Origin: Mesostigma viride
Lineage: Eukaryota; Streptophyta; Mesostigmatophyceae; Mesostigmatales; Mesostigmataceae
Reading direction: 5' to 3'
DNA: 64,000 nucleotides
Assembly: GCA_009746045.1 (NCBI GenBank)
Contig: RPFO01001598.1
Span: forward strand, 679,727-743,726
This document shows, in pieces, positions 20,110-30,900 of this stretch. The translations under genes were made by a program, and so were the position numbers. Every line of letters begins with the position of its first letter. Positions within the stretch are counted from its first letter, which is position 1. The notes beneath the pieces were generated by a model. It did not search any database, was not told where the DNA came from, and was given only the letters and a program-made list of their open reading frames with translations.

Positions 20110-20541
20110 GAGGGTTCATTGTCCTCGACTACCTGGGCCCACATGCATGGCCTTGTCCTCCATATTTTTTTTAAATCACGGAGAGGCCTAGCCCCCCCAT
20201 ATCATAGTCTACCAGTTGCGGCTCTTTGAATGTGCGGACCTTGCGGCATCTAACATCAGACGCTGGGCCCTTCCCACGTGAGGAGGCCGTGCCTGCCCGG
20301 CTGAGCGGGTCGCAACCCTGCGGATACGATGGGCCACAAGAAGTGTCTACCTGCAGGTTGGTACGAGCTAAGTGCCCTCCTAGCTGCAATCTACGCTGCG
20401 GCTTGCTGGTGCTAGTGCCCGCCGATAAGTGGCATGCCCAAATGTGCACAAGTCATGATCCAAGGTTGCGAACGTGTGCTTCATAGCCCACGCCGCCCCA
20501 CAGCCCCACACGAAAAGCAGACCGCAGCATACCAGTGACCG
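20110..20541 (-). pseudogene. L1-like ORF2 C-terminal relic
   Basis: On the minus strand near 20480-20540 the frame reads VTGMLRSAFRVGLWGG and YEAHVRN, equivalent to VTNMLWSVFHVGYAAHVRN of the 41.9-kb relic. The ORF then gives WACHLSAGT, GHLARTNLQVDTS and LVDYDMGGLGLSVI. The alignment to the other relics stops abruptly at about 20541, where bacterial-style sequence begins. Confidence 0.65.
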
Positions 20542-20721
20542 ATGACGCACAAAGTTCTGCCGAAACCGGCGAAGTATAACGTGTTTATTGGTTACACCAC
20601 AATGAAATCCGCCGGTGTAACCAATAAACACATTAGGCGTATTGATCAGTGGAACCGTGATTCCTGGCAGCTGGGCACGGATAAAACAATTACGGCAATC
20701 GTGAACCGGCGTGAATTATGA
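20542..20721 (+). CDS. Small bacterial- or phage-like ORF (59 aa)
   Basis: ATG at 20542, TGA at 20719-20721. The protein starts MTHKVLPKPAKYNVFIGYTT and ends with TDKTITAIVNRREL. Codon use and texture are unlike the surrounding GC-rich algal or L1 sequence. Its stop overlaps the start of the next frame as ATGA, a sign of translational coupling in bacteria and phages. I do not recognise the family. Bases 20581-20631 within it form an 18-bp perfect inverted repeat. A nuclear insertion of bacterial or phage DNA, or assembly contamination, are both possible. Confidence 0.4.
   Translation: MTHKVLPKPAKYNVFIGYTTMKSAGVTNKHIRRIDQWNRDSWQLGTDKTITAIVNRREL
20581..20631. repeat. 18-bp perfect inverted repeat with 15-bp loop
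   Basis: The arm gtgtttattggttacacc (20581-20598) pairs with ggtgtaaccaataaacac (20614-20631). It lies inside the bacterial-like ORF. Confidence 0.95.
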
Positions 20722-20911
20722 TCACCAACGACGAACGTTCTCAGCAAAGCTGATTGTGGCGGCTAAGACCGCACTCATGAACCGCATTATGCCGACCAGT
20801 GAGCTGCATACTACGAACTATCCGGAAGACGATCGATCCTATGCCGAGATCCATGCTGGACAGGAAGCGCGCGAAAGCTGGCACGTTGTCGCTATATTCG
20901 GTAATTCATAA
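20718..20911 (+). pseudogene. Second bacterial-like ORF, broken by a one-base deletion
   Basis: It opens ATG 20718 with MITNDERSQQ, overlapping the upstream stop by ATGA. After cagcaa the frame is lost. Restored by one base, it would continue as LIVAAKTALMNRIMPTSELH and end ESWHVVAIFGNS, stop 20909-20911. The coherent reading on both sides of a single slip suggests a recent pseudogene or a sequencing error in a real bacterial-type gene. Function not recognised. Confidence 0.4.
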
Positions 20912-20921
20912 TTGGGACGAA

Positions 20922-22144
20922 AGGCACTTCAGAATAAAATTGGCAGTCGGGTAGTTTGTGCATGTCCACCAGGTACATAGAGCAGCTGGGCAGAGCACTG
21001 TACCTAGTCAGGCAGGCAGACAGGTGATTGTACTTAAGCCGGTCCACCCGGTTTGTCCTCGAGTCGTGTTGACGGATTGTCGTACCGGGAGGTTCTACCC
21101 CCCACGTTTAAGATTCTCAGGTTTGAGATCATGAGACTCTAGATTTGACCTCTACTGGTAGTATGATTTTATTAGAATGTGGTTGAACTAAGTAGAATCG
21201 AATCACAGTAGTAAGATTCTTTCAGATCGTGAGCCCTGGATTGGTCGGACCCCAATCTGAAACGTGTGTGGGGGGTGTACTAATGGTGCCACCTTGTACA
21301 AATAATTGTGCCACCTTACAAAATAATTGTGCCACCTTACAAAATAATCAGTAATGGTTCGGCAATGGAACTGACCGTAGATAGCCCGCTCAATTCATGC
21401 CCTGTCGTGCCCCACTTTTTGGCAGTACATACTAGAATCGTCCGTTTCCGTAAAATTCTCGCTTTTGATTGAGATCGGGTCCAATTGACGTGCATTGCAG
21501 GCTGCAGCACGTGACTTCCAATGTACACCATGTATTAACCATGTATTCGAGCGCTAAATTCGATTCCGCGCGCACGCTGTATAGTATAACCGCCGGGCGG
21601 CAAGTTCCCAAATAACCTCGAGACAGGAAGACGTCCTCGGAGGAAAAGGCCTCACGAACCAGGCATGATCGTATCACCATGATCGCTGACAACCATTTGA
21701 TTCATGCTTGTAAGCTTTAAATTTCTCTCGGGGCGGCACCTACCGCTGTGCACGACCGCCATGGGATTAGTCGTCGATTCTGAACTGTAATATATGTCTG
21801 AAAATCGCGCATTGACCCTTTGCCGCGTAGCTACCGGGAGTACGCGCGTGGTATGCTGGGAAGGGCGATATAGGATTTCCGAATCCTTCCTCTTCCCTGG
21901 CTTATAACTTCATGGATCCAGATAACCGCGGCTTCGTGTACTTTTAACGTACATTGTGCGTTTGTTATTGGATGCCAGCATTCCTCAATTCCAGCGGCGA
22001 GATCAAGGAGAGAAATGCCGGTAGCATGGGTTTCCTTGCGGATCTTAGCTTGATATGTGACCCACGTCCATGACTTGCTTTCCTCATCCAAGCTGCAAAA
22101 TTTTGGGCTAGCTACGACGATATGCGCGCTGATCAGCGCTCCTC
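20922..22144. other. Intergenic region upstream of the glycosyltransferase gene
   Basis: No gene seen. At 21288-21346 there are three copies of a ~23-24 bp unit containing gtgccacctta and caaaataatt. The remainder is unique-looking, and the 3' part presumably holds the promoter of the 22145 gene. I see no TATA box I would trust. Confidence 0.5.
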
Positions 22145-24094
22145 ATGACTGGGAGACTGCCGAGGTGCCCGCCAGCTGTCATGGTGCGGGGGGCTCACAT
22201 GCCTGCAACTGGCGTTTTATTTAAACTTTGCGTAGTCCTCAGCGTGCTTCGCATGTATGGATGTCAACCTAACGAAGGCAACGGTAAGGTTGAGGCACTC
22301 CCGAGCTCCCTTCCGCCAGGGCATGCGACTACAAACCACGTCACGGGCGTCCCCTCTCAGGGGGTGGCCGGTCACGACTTTTACGGGGCACCAGCAGCGA
22401 TGTTCGCCATGAGGAGAGGCATTCCAGGGGGAGATTATGTCCGTCCGAAAACGATTCCCCGCAGAGGGAATATCGGCCAGAAAGCACGCGAGCCAGGCAA
22501 TGCGGGGGCAACGAACAACCCGATACCAGTGGGCCTTCTACTGGGGGATGACGCTCCAAGCGCACGCAGTATGACAGGCAATGCGGGGACGACGATCAAC
22601 CAATCGCCATCAGGCCCCTCGGTGGGGAATGCCGCCCAAAGCGCCCATGGGATTGAAAGTGCAGGCCATGTGGTCCGGATAAGTGACACTCCGGGGTTGT
22701 TATCCGCGCCCCACGCTTGGAGAGGCCTTCGAAGATGGCGTAGTGTTGGAGCCCATGGCAGGGCGACAAGTGGCCACAAGTTGCAATCGCCCGCCCCGTT
22801 TGAGTATGCCAATTTCACGGCACGTCGCGACTTGGCTTGGAACAACACGGGGGTCTCCATCCCTCATGTCCTTCATAGAACGTTTGGTAGCCGCAATGTG
22901 ACGCAGCGTTTCCGCGAGGTCTTGGACAAGGCGGGGGAGGTGGATCCTACACTGGAGTTCACGTTCGCAGACGACGCGGCCGCGGAGGTTTTCGTGGCAT
23001 CTCATTGCGGGGAGAAGGTGGCGTGGGCGTTCCGCATGCTGATTCCCGGTGCTTATAAGGCAGATGTCTACAGGTGCGTGTGACAGGGTGCCGTCACGCA
23101 ACCCTGGCGCTTAAATATCTCTCAGCATTGCCGTGTAATGCGTGAGTCTTCTTATGGAATCTTGTAGGGTATTTTGTTGCGTCGATCATCACCATGGGGG
23201 CTGTGCGCCCTGTTTCTATGAAGAGACAACGGGTAGGTCTGTAATAAACCGTATTGCCGGCCAGGTTACCCCCAACCACAGGATGGCAGCAACGTTTATC
23301 CTCTCGTCATGCACGTGCCATCTTTATGTGCACCGGCATAGAGTTCTTCAGTTACACGACGTGGTTATAGTGACCATACTGTCTTTTGTATACTCAATCT
23401 CTTTTATGATTGTCTCGATCATTCTTATGATGTCATGTTCTATTTTAGCATTTACCAGTATGGCCACAAACTATTGCTCTCATGCCATGGGCCATGGCCT
23501 TGACTGTGTCATGAATTCTCGCCGGTCGCCACCCCGTGCAGGCTGTGCGTGCTGTACGCTGAGGGCGGCTATTATGCTGACATCGGCACCCAGCTCAAGG
23601 CACCCGTGAACAGCTTCATCCCTGCCAATGCCACGTTTGTGGTGGCAACGGACCCTGGTGTGCCTCCACCTGGCAGAGGGCTGTGGAACGGCTTCCTTGG
23701 CAGTACTCCAAAGCACCCACTCCTGCTCGAGACGATGAATGCCGTTGTCGACCATGTAGAGCATTGTTGGTACAAAGACAACAGCACCATTCTGGGCCCC
23801 CTGGCTGTCACAGGCCCCGAGCTGCTGGCTCGTGTGTACTTCTTGTTATATGGCGCATTGCCGATCGCTCCTATGTGGAACGCCACCACGGGCGTGCTGC
23901 TGCTGCCGGCGGAGGTGGATAAGGACCGCAGGATACACATACATGATCTAGGGAAGCTGAAGGAGGTTCTTCAGGACAAGTTCCCTGGGCAGGAGAAAGA
24001 GTTTAAACAAATGGGGTACATGGTGCCTGGTGCCGAGCACTACAGCATCCTGTGGACAAGGCGGAAAATTTACGCCCCATCACTCAAGTGTTAA
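22145..24094 (+). CDS. GT32-type glycosyltransferase (DXD sugar-binding family), two exons
   Basis: Exons 22145-23073 and 23542-24094 join across a GTGCGT...GTGCAG intron (phase 2), giving 493 aa. The N-terminus has one hydrophobic segment (FKLCVVLSVLRMY, about residues 26-38), so a type II Golgi membrane protein is likely. Residues ~100-165 are a low-complexity stem with two imperfect repeats around GNAGATNN and GNAGTTIN. The catalytic region begins with VSIPHVLHRTFG and FTFADDAAAEVFVASHCG. The join restores KADVYRLCVLYAEGGYYADI, the hallmark of the Och1/GT32 family, which transfers sugars from nucleotide donors onto glycans. Where family members usually have D-x-D, this one reads A-D-I-G (residues 322-325), so the second acidic residue is missing; activity is uncertain. 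Later blocks: NGFLGSTPKHPLLLETMNAV and ILGPLAVTGPELL. Substrate cannot be told. Confidence 0.85.
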
Positions 24095-24599
24095 TACTAC
24101 TATTCGGTTTAACAAATAGTAGTACTTTATATATCAATCCAAATTTATAATGAATTGCGTGAGGTACGTATGTTGCGTCTCACTCAACACTGAGCATACC
24201 CTCGCCGCCCTGAATGCGCCTGACGCCGCATGACTATACTTACTTACTAGCTTGGGGCCGGAGGCGGTGCCAGCTCTCCATGGCGACCTCGCCCTTGAGT
24301 ATACCAAACCAGCTAGAGGGGTTAATTGTAGTACTTATACCATAAAATATCGTCGATGCAAGCAGCACTTGATTAGTTTATATAAACTAAATGCTGCCTA
24401 GAGCTGGGACGCAAAAGAACGCGAATTGTAGTTCGATCCAACACGGATTTGAACTAGGACCTTTCATGGCGCTGGCATGATTCCGTAGTTATATGGTCTC
24501 CTGATCGGTAGGCATCCCCTGCTACAGCCCAACTGCGATCGAAAAAACTCTTTACCGGAGAGTGGTGCCAGTAATTCGGAAATTGTGCTAGATATACTC
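24095..24599. other. Spacer between the glycosyltransferase and murD
   Basis: No gene seen. At 24430-24560 (minus strand) a stretch with tagttcaaatcc looks a little like a tRNA T-arm, but the stems do not pair; I do not call it. Confidence 0.4.
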
Positions 24600-24747
24600 T
24601 TTTCAATGCACAAGGATACACATTTCCATCACCATTCATCTTCATCATCCTGAACGACTCGAAAACGCGGAAAAGATAACGGCAGGCTCGAGCTACCATG
24701 GTCCGGATTCTCCCGATTTCTGGCCTGCGCTGGTTGTCTCTTTGATA
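24600..24747 (+). repeat. S1 SINE-like repeat, copy a
   Basis: It runs from tttcaatgcacaagg through ttcatcttcatcatcctgaa, ggcaggctcgagctaccatg and gtccggattctcccgatttc to ggttgtctctttgat. It lacks the first ~55 bp of the longest copies (59545 and 60490). Confidence 0.9.
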
Positions 24748-24950
24748 CTAAGTGAAGTTAAAGGTGCGTAGGAGTCCTACACACGTGTCCATAAAATATG
24801 ACTGATATATACGACAAGCTTACTTATGGGTACTCAGGACTGAGAAAAAAATTTGATACAAAATCATAACAAATAATACATGTGATTTATACGCTGCTGT
24901 TGCTGCCTTGCAAGCACACGTGAATGCTTTCGCATGCAGCCACAGATGGG

Positions 24951-27900
24951 TTACGACTGCCGAGCGAGCTCTGCGAAAATGTCTCCCCGATGCGCAAAGT
25001 TCTTGAACTCGTCAAAACTCGCACACGCTGGGCTCAGAAGCACTGCATCCCCTGTTTTCCATGCAAAGGAAAAGGAGCTCAAGACAAAGTAGCAGAGCGC
25101 AATGCACAGTGCTGATGAGAAACATGGCAAAAAGGCAAGCTCACAAAGAAGGACAACATGGCACATGGACGGCTGGAAGCATAGAGGGACCATCTCACTG
25201 CTCCCGTGCACATGACAAAGAGGGAGTGGGGGTCCTTCAGCTCTTTGACATAGTACTATGGACACGCCCACACTTGCGCTTGTGAGCTGGCATTCCATCC
25301 CAGGTCTCCGAGGCGTTCACTAAAAGGGTCCATCAGTCACTATAAACGTCCTGGAGACCTCACAAATACATCCTAAACACATGTGACTACTACACGTTAG
25401 AGCCATGGGCCTGTCTGTCCATTGCAGAAATTTACTTGTCTCGGCATCATTCGGCTGCATCCACTGCCCCGTTGAGAAAAGGGAAGCCCTCATCGAGCGT
25501 TCCATGCAATCAAGAGTCTGCGCACTCCTATTAAGCCTACATACAGCCATGCCTCAAAGTTGGCCCCAGGCGTACCCCTGTTCAGGCCGAAAAGAAGCCA
25601 GCTTGGGAACATGGTGATAGCTACAAGCGTACCTCGCTCCAAGCACGCCAAGTGCAACCCATGGAGCCCACAAAGAGGCGAGCTAAAGGGAAGTTCGAGA
25701 CTTCCCCAAACGTACCTCGCTGCGCCAGCGTGCGCGCCAGCTGTACAGCCTCAGTCATCTTGCTGACGCGCGTCATGGGGCAACCGACCCCTGCGGCGCG
25801 CAGCTCTTGTTCGATGCGGTCGCCCGAGGCACCGAACTGGAGCATGCACACAGTGTATAACAAGCAACCATGTGCAGATAGCAAGCAGCCATGTGCGCAT
25901 TACTATGGCAAATAACAAAAGCAACCCATGCACAGAACTGGGCACACACACAGACAGCGTGTATGCCTTCCTTACAACAAGCGACCATGCGTGGTTGATA
26001 TCACGGGAAGCAATAAAGGGGAAAGTCCAGGCACCGAATAGGAGGACGGGATCTAAAGGCAACCATATGACATATAGCAAGCAAAGATGCGTGGGTTGCC
26101 ACGGCGAGCAACTAAGGGGGCCACACGGACTATGTACACTCTAATGCACCTGGATGCACTACCATGGCTACCATGCATGACGATGCACTACAACGCATTA
26201 CACTGAAAATGAGAAATGCGACACGGATCAAGATGGTATTGGTCACGAGGGTGGACGTGAATCATCGAGTGACAAACTACAATCTGCAGCAACGCAATGA
26301 ACGCATCCTGCTAGCCAAGCATCCTGCCAGCACGAGACGGCCCACGTACAGGGAGGCATATCGTGGAGCACGTACCACCACAATGGCGCGATGTTTACCC
26401 AGGAAGGGAGCCAGCTGCTCAAACCCCAGCCGGTTGCCCCCTAGCTCCTGCACACGTGACGACACAGGACGCGCCAGGTGTCACCCACGGAAACATAATC
26501 AAGCTCACTGGCAAGATGCCATCAGTTAGGAGATGCATCTAGTGGAGGTGACCATGCAACAGCCAAGCCATCAAACTCCGAGCAAAGGAGACCTCGTTCT
26601 TCACCCCCTTCGGCCCCACCAATTGCTACCCCTTCAGCCCCTCCCCCTCCCACCACTCTTCACCCCGACAGCCCAGGAACATCCCCCTCCATCAACCACC
26701 AACGGCTAATTAAGAGCTTTTACCAAATAACATCAGTGCTTATGCCCTTGCTGTTCCTCCGCCGCTGTTGACGACATGCCACATGCAAACACATGACGTG
26801 GAGGATAGACGTTGTCGCCAACGTGCGTGGGGAAATGGGCCCCTCGGCATGTGGGTCAGTCATGATTTACGTCGAGACTCTTCTTCTTCGGAATTTTTCT
26901 TTAAGAGAGCCGAAAAAATGATTATCTTTTGCATAGATGTTATCTATGCAAATGCATAGATAACATGCTTGAAGGCCTGTTATCTATGCAACAGGCGTGG
27001 GAAGAAAGCCAACTACTTTTGGGGAACAACGACCACTGCACAACTATTACAGTCACTCACGCCTTAAGTTCGGTTCTAGGTTTTTGAGGGATCAACCCAA
27101 CTTAAGGCGTGAATGACTCTACTAGATTGTACTAATTTGAACTAAAGATACTAAAGCATACTATTCTGAACTACTTTGAACTTAGAATGCCAAAATCCTA
27201 TGCGACCCGTGGACACAACTTAAGCCAACCCAAGTTAAGGCGTGAATGACTGTAGTAACAACTCTTGCTAAGGCAATAACATTGACAGGGGCATGGGAGC
27301 ATGTCAAAGTCCTGTACTGGGCAACAGGTGGGCCTAGCCATCCCGTTATCACTGCCGCACGTCCGCAAACATGGCGCAAGGGCAGCCAGGCAGTCAGGGG
27401 AACACCTGCGCTGGTGGTGGAGGCATGCCTGCACATACAAAGATCCTGAGGGATCGGGGCGTGGATAGAGCCTGCGCCCATGGGCAACTAGACTTTGCTA
27501 GCACGCTTCATCTGCAAGTGTGATTGCTAATTGCGAGTAGATCTACTCACACAAACAGGGCAGCAAGAAGACGAAATTAGGGAGATAAACCAGCTAATGA
27601 AGCAACCATAACAGCGTCAAGCTATTTGCCTGCTGCTGTCATTGACTCTCCGTGGTTCAGCTCCCACGGCAAGCGCAGAAGGTCCAGGACACTTTCATTG
27701 GTTTAATGTTCAGCATTACCAAGCTCGTGCTGTCAACAGGGCTAGTGACTAGAACCGCAATGGTGGGCACCCAAGCATTGGCTGCTTGCGCGTGGACTTA
27801 CAGCCATGCCATGCCCCCATACTAGTACATGCTACTTTCGTGTTTGTGATTGACAGGCATGACATAGCGAGCGCCAAGGAGGCCAAGGGAAAGGGCATTT

Positions 27901-30900
27901 GAGCTGGGCGAGCCAACCGTGCAGCTGAGAGCACGTAATGCGTGCCATGGGGACATACACAATGGGCAGCGTTTGGTTTGCTGCCTGCCTCGACGATACT
28001 CCGCATCGCCATGCCATCCCATGGCAGCATCCAGGGCGGTATGCTACGGCACCGAATCACCACAGCGGGGCATCAGTAGCAGCATGTCACAGCGACGCGT
28101 CCCATATTGCTGACCTTGGCCTGACCTCCCAGCAGCACGACGCTCGGCCGAGGGATGCCCTTGACGGCGACAAGTGTCGACTCGATATTGGTCGCCTTGG
28201 AGTCGTCCACCCAGAGCACGCCCTTCTTGTCCTCCCCCACTGGTGGCGCCGATGGGCACGGCAAGGGTGAGCCGCCAGAACAGGCCAAAGGTGCCGCGGT
28301 CTTAGGAGGATGCCGTGCTCACCACACAAGTAGAAGATGACTTGGCTCTAAGCACCACACAAGAACAAGGCCCCTTGGCTCTAGGCACCACATGAGATAG
28401 ACGCTGACTTGGCTCTATGACTTTGCAATCTGAACCCTCCGGAGAAGAGGGCGCCCTCGCAAGGCCTTGCATTGTGGAGGCACCCATGGAATAGGGGGTC
28501 ACATTCCATTCCTTAAACCTAGGCAGTCGTGAGGGGCCTTGACCCTCTGTTCCTACAGCGCCCCCTACAAATTCCCGCCTGCCCGCCGGCCCGCCCGCCC
28601 GCCCGCCGGCCCACCCGCCCGCCCGCCCGCCCGCCCGCCCGCCCGCCCGCCGCCCGCCCGCCGCCGCCGGCCCGCCCGCCCGCCCGCCCGCCCGCCCGCC
28701 CGCCGCCCGCCCGCCCGCCCGCCCGCCCGCCCGCCCGCCCGCCCGCCCGCCCGCCCGCCCGCCCACCCGCCCACCCGCCTGCCCGCCCGCCACCCACCCC
28801 ACCAAAGTCCACAATCAAACAAGCAAGCAAACTAACCCTAAGCCCGTCAAATGTTCATAACTCATTGTTAAGCAAGCAGGAAAGAGGACGTTTGCGAGGA
28901 TGTTTATGCGCGGCTGCGATCTCACCGGCGCTCGCATGTGAGTCACCGCCCTGGCATACGTCCCCTCCAGATCCCCCCCTAACGACTAACACGCCCCCCA
29001 AGCATGCCCCCCAAGCATGCCCCCCAAGCATGCCCCCCAAGCATGGCCTTCAATCCAGCCTGCCACCCATTCCCCAAAGAAATGCGTCCAACAAGGAACA
29101 GGTGACATGAGCTCCTGGTCCCCGACGCAACACCATTGCCATAGCTAGTTCCAACAAGACCATTACCTACGTGCATGGATGGCATAGCAACATAAACCCT
29201 ACCTTCCCTGCAGTAACCGTCACCATGTGAACAAACCAAGCGTAATCCAGCAGAGTGACGGTGCCTCCTGCCAACCCAGATCCGATCCGCCCCCCCGAAA
29301 GGAGCAAGGAACCATGCCCGTGCATACGTACCAAGGGTCATCCGGTGGGGCGGCGGCGTCAGCTTCGGCAGCACGTCCTGCAGCACCTGGGGCGTGACCC
29401 TGGGGGACAGGGACGCGGCCAGCAGTGCGGCCACGCCCGCGTTGACCGCGTTGTGGTGGCCCACTGCCGTCATCGCGCTCATGTCCAGGAGCAACTCGGG
29501 GCCGCCACCTGGCACCACGATGATCGCCCGCTTGCCCTCCGAGTCAAGCTGCCAGGAGGGCAGGGGGCGGGCAGGGGTGCCCAGAGTTTCAAACGGGGGC
29601 GTGAATGAGGTAAAACCCAGATGGTGAACCAGAGCCAGCAAGGTGTTACCGATTCTCGACGCATTCTAGCACTGGAGGCTGACGCGGGCCATTACTTTGA
29701 TGCATAAAGTCGGGGATGTGTCGAAACAGGGCGGCGACACAGGAAGAGACCGCGAGGTGCGCTTTGCCATGTTTCAGCAACAAATTGTTGGTGACTCGGT
29801 GGGCGCAGCTCTCCAAGATAGCTCCCTGGGGACCTTCAATGCAGAAAGGACTAGTGACGTGGGCCTTTGTTGCAAATATGGTGAGCAACACGCATCATTC
29901 TGCCAGCGCAACCGTGCGCGGCCACTGGGCCCTTATCATCATAGGTTCTGCCGGACTCGGGAAACGGCGTTGCAGAGCGGGCAGCCCCTACTGCGTCGAG
30001 GCAGCGCTTCCTCTGCTCCACTGCCATTGTCTACAGCACAAGCTGGTAATGGAACTGTGTGATGTACGTCGTGGGGAGATACGCCATAGCCATAACCTCT
30101 GTGTATAAGCTGCACCGCCATGGTCAGTAGTAGGCCAGTACCTGCACGCCCGGCAGCGCCCCCATCCACGCCCGCAGAGCCTTGGTGTTGCGCTGCGCCA
30201 CCAGACGACGCAGCTGCTGGGAGTCTGCCAGGGGGCAGGGCCGGTGTGCATGTGCACATGAAAACCGACCCCGCATCGTCACCCCAACTGGAAGATGGTG
30301 AGTGGGATGCAAGGGATGTGGCGCTGTGGCTGCGTGAGCTAGTACTTTCACAACAAGGGAACGTCAAATAAGCACCTCCCGAGCTCCGGGTGCTGTGCCG
30401 CCATGTTTCACACATGGTATTTATCCTACTTTACGTATGAGGTGGAATACTACTTTGATAACATCCACCGTGGCAAGTCCAGAAATGGACTTGCACACAC
30501 AAGGCTGACTTGGTATGTGTGCGAGCACCCCACCGCCCTCACGCGAGAGCAGGTTCCCATGCCGTGTGTTTTGAAGCGTGCAGTGTGTGCAGTGTGTGCA
30601 GTGTGTGCAGTGTGTGCAGTGTGTGCAGTGTGTGCAGTGTGTGCAGTGTGTGCAGTGTGTGCAGTGTGTGCAGTGTGTGCAGTGTGTGCAGTGTGTGCAG
30701 TGTGTGCCGTGTGTGCCGTGTGTGCCGTGTGTGCCGTGTGTGCCATGTGTGCCGTGTGTGCAGTGTGTGCAGTGTGTGCCGTGTGTTGGGAAGACATGGC
30801 CACTTCCCTGGCCACATCTAAGTGGATCCGAGCTCTTTGTAGCTGCTGTCGCATGTGCTTGCGACAACGGAGAAAAGAAGGTGAAACAGGGGCTAAGGTA

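Noticed and set aside
24420-24560. tRNA-like sequence on the minus strand
   Set aside because: A tagttcaaatcc stretch resembles a T-loop, but its stem does not pair and no acceptor stem can be formed.
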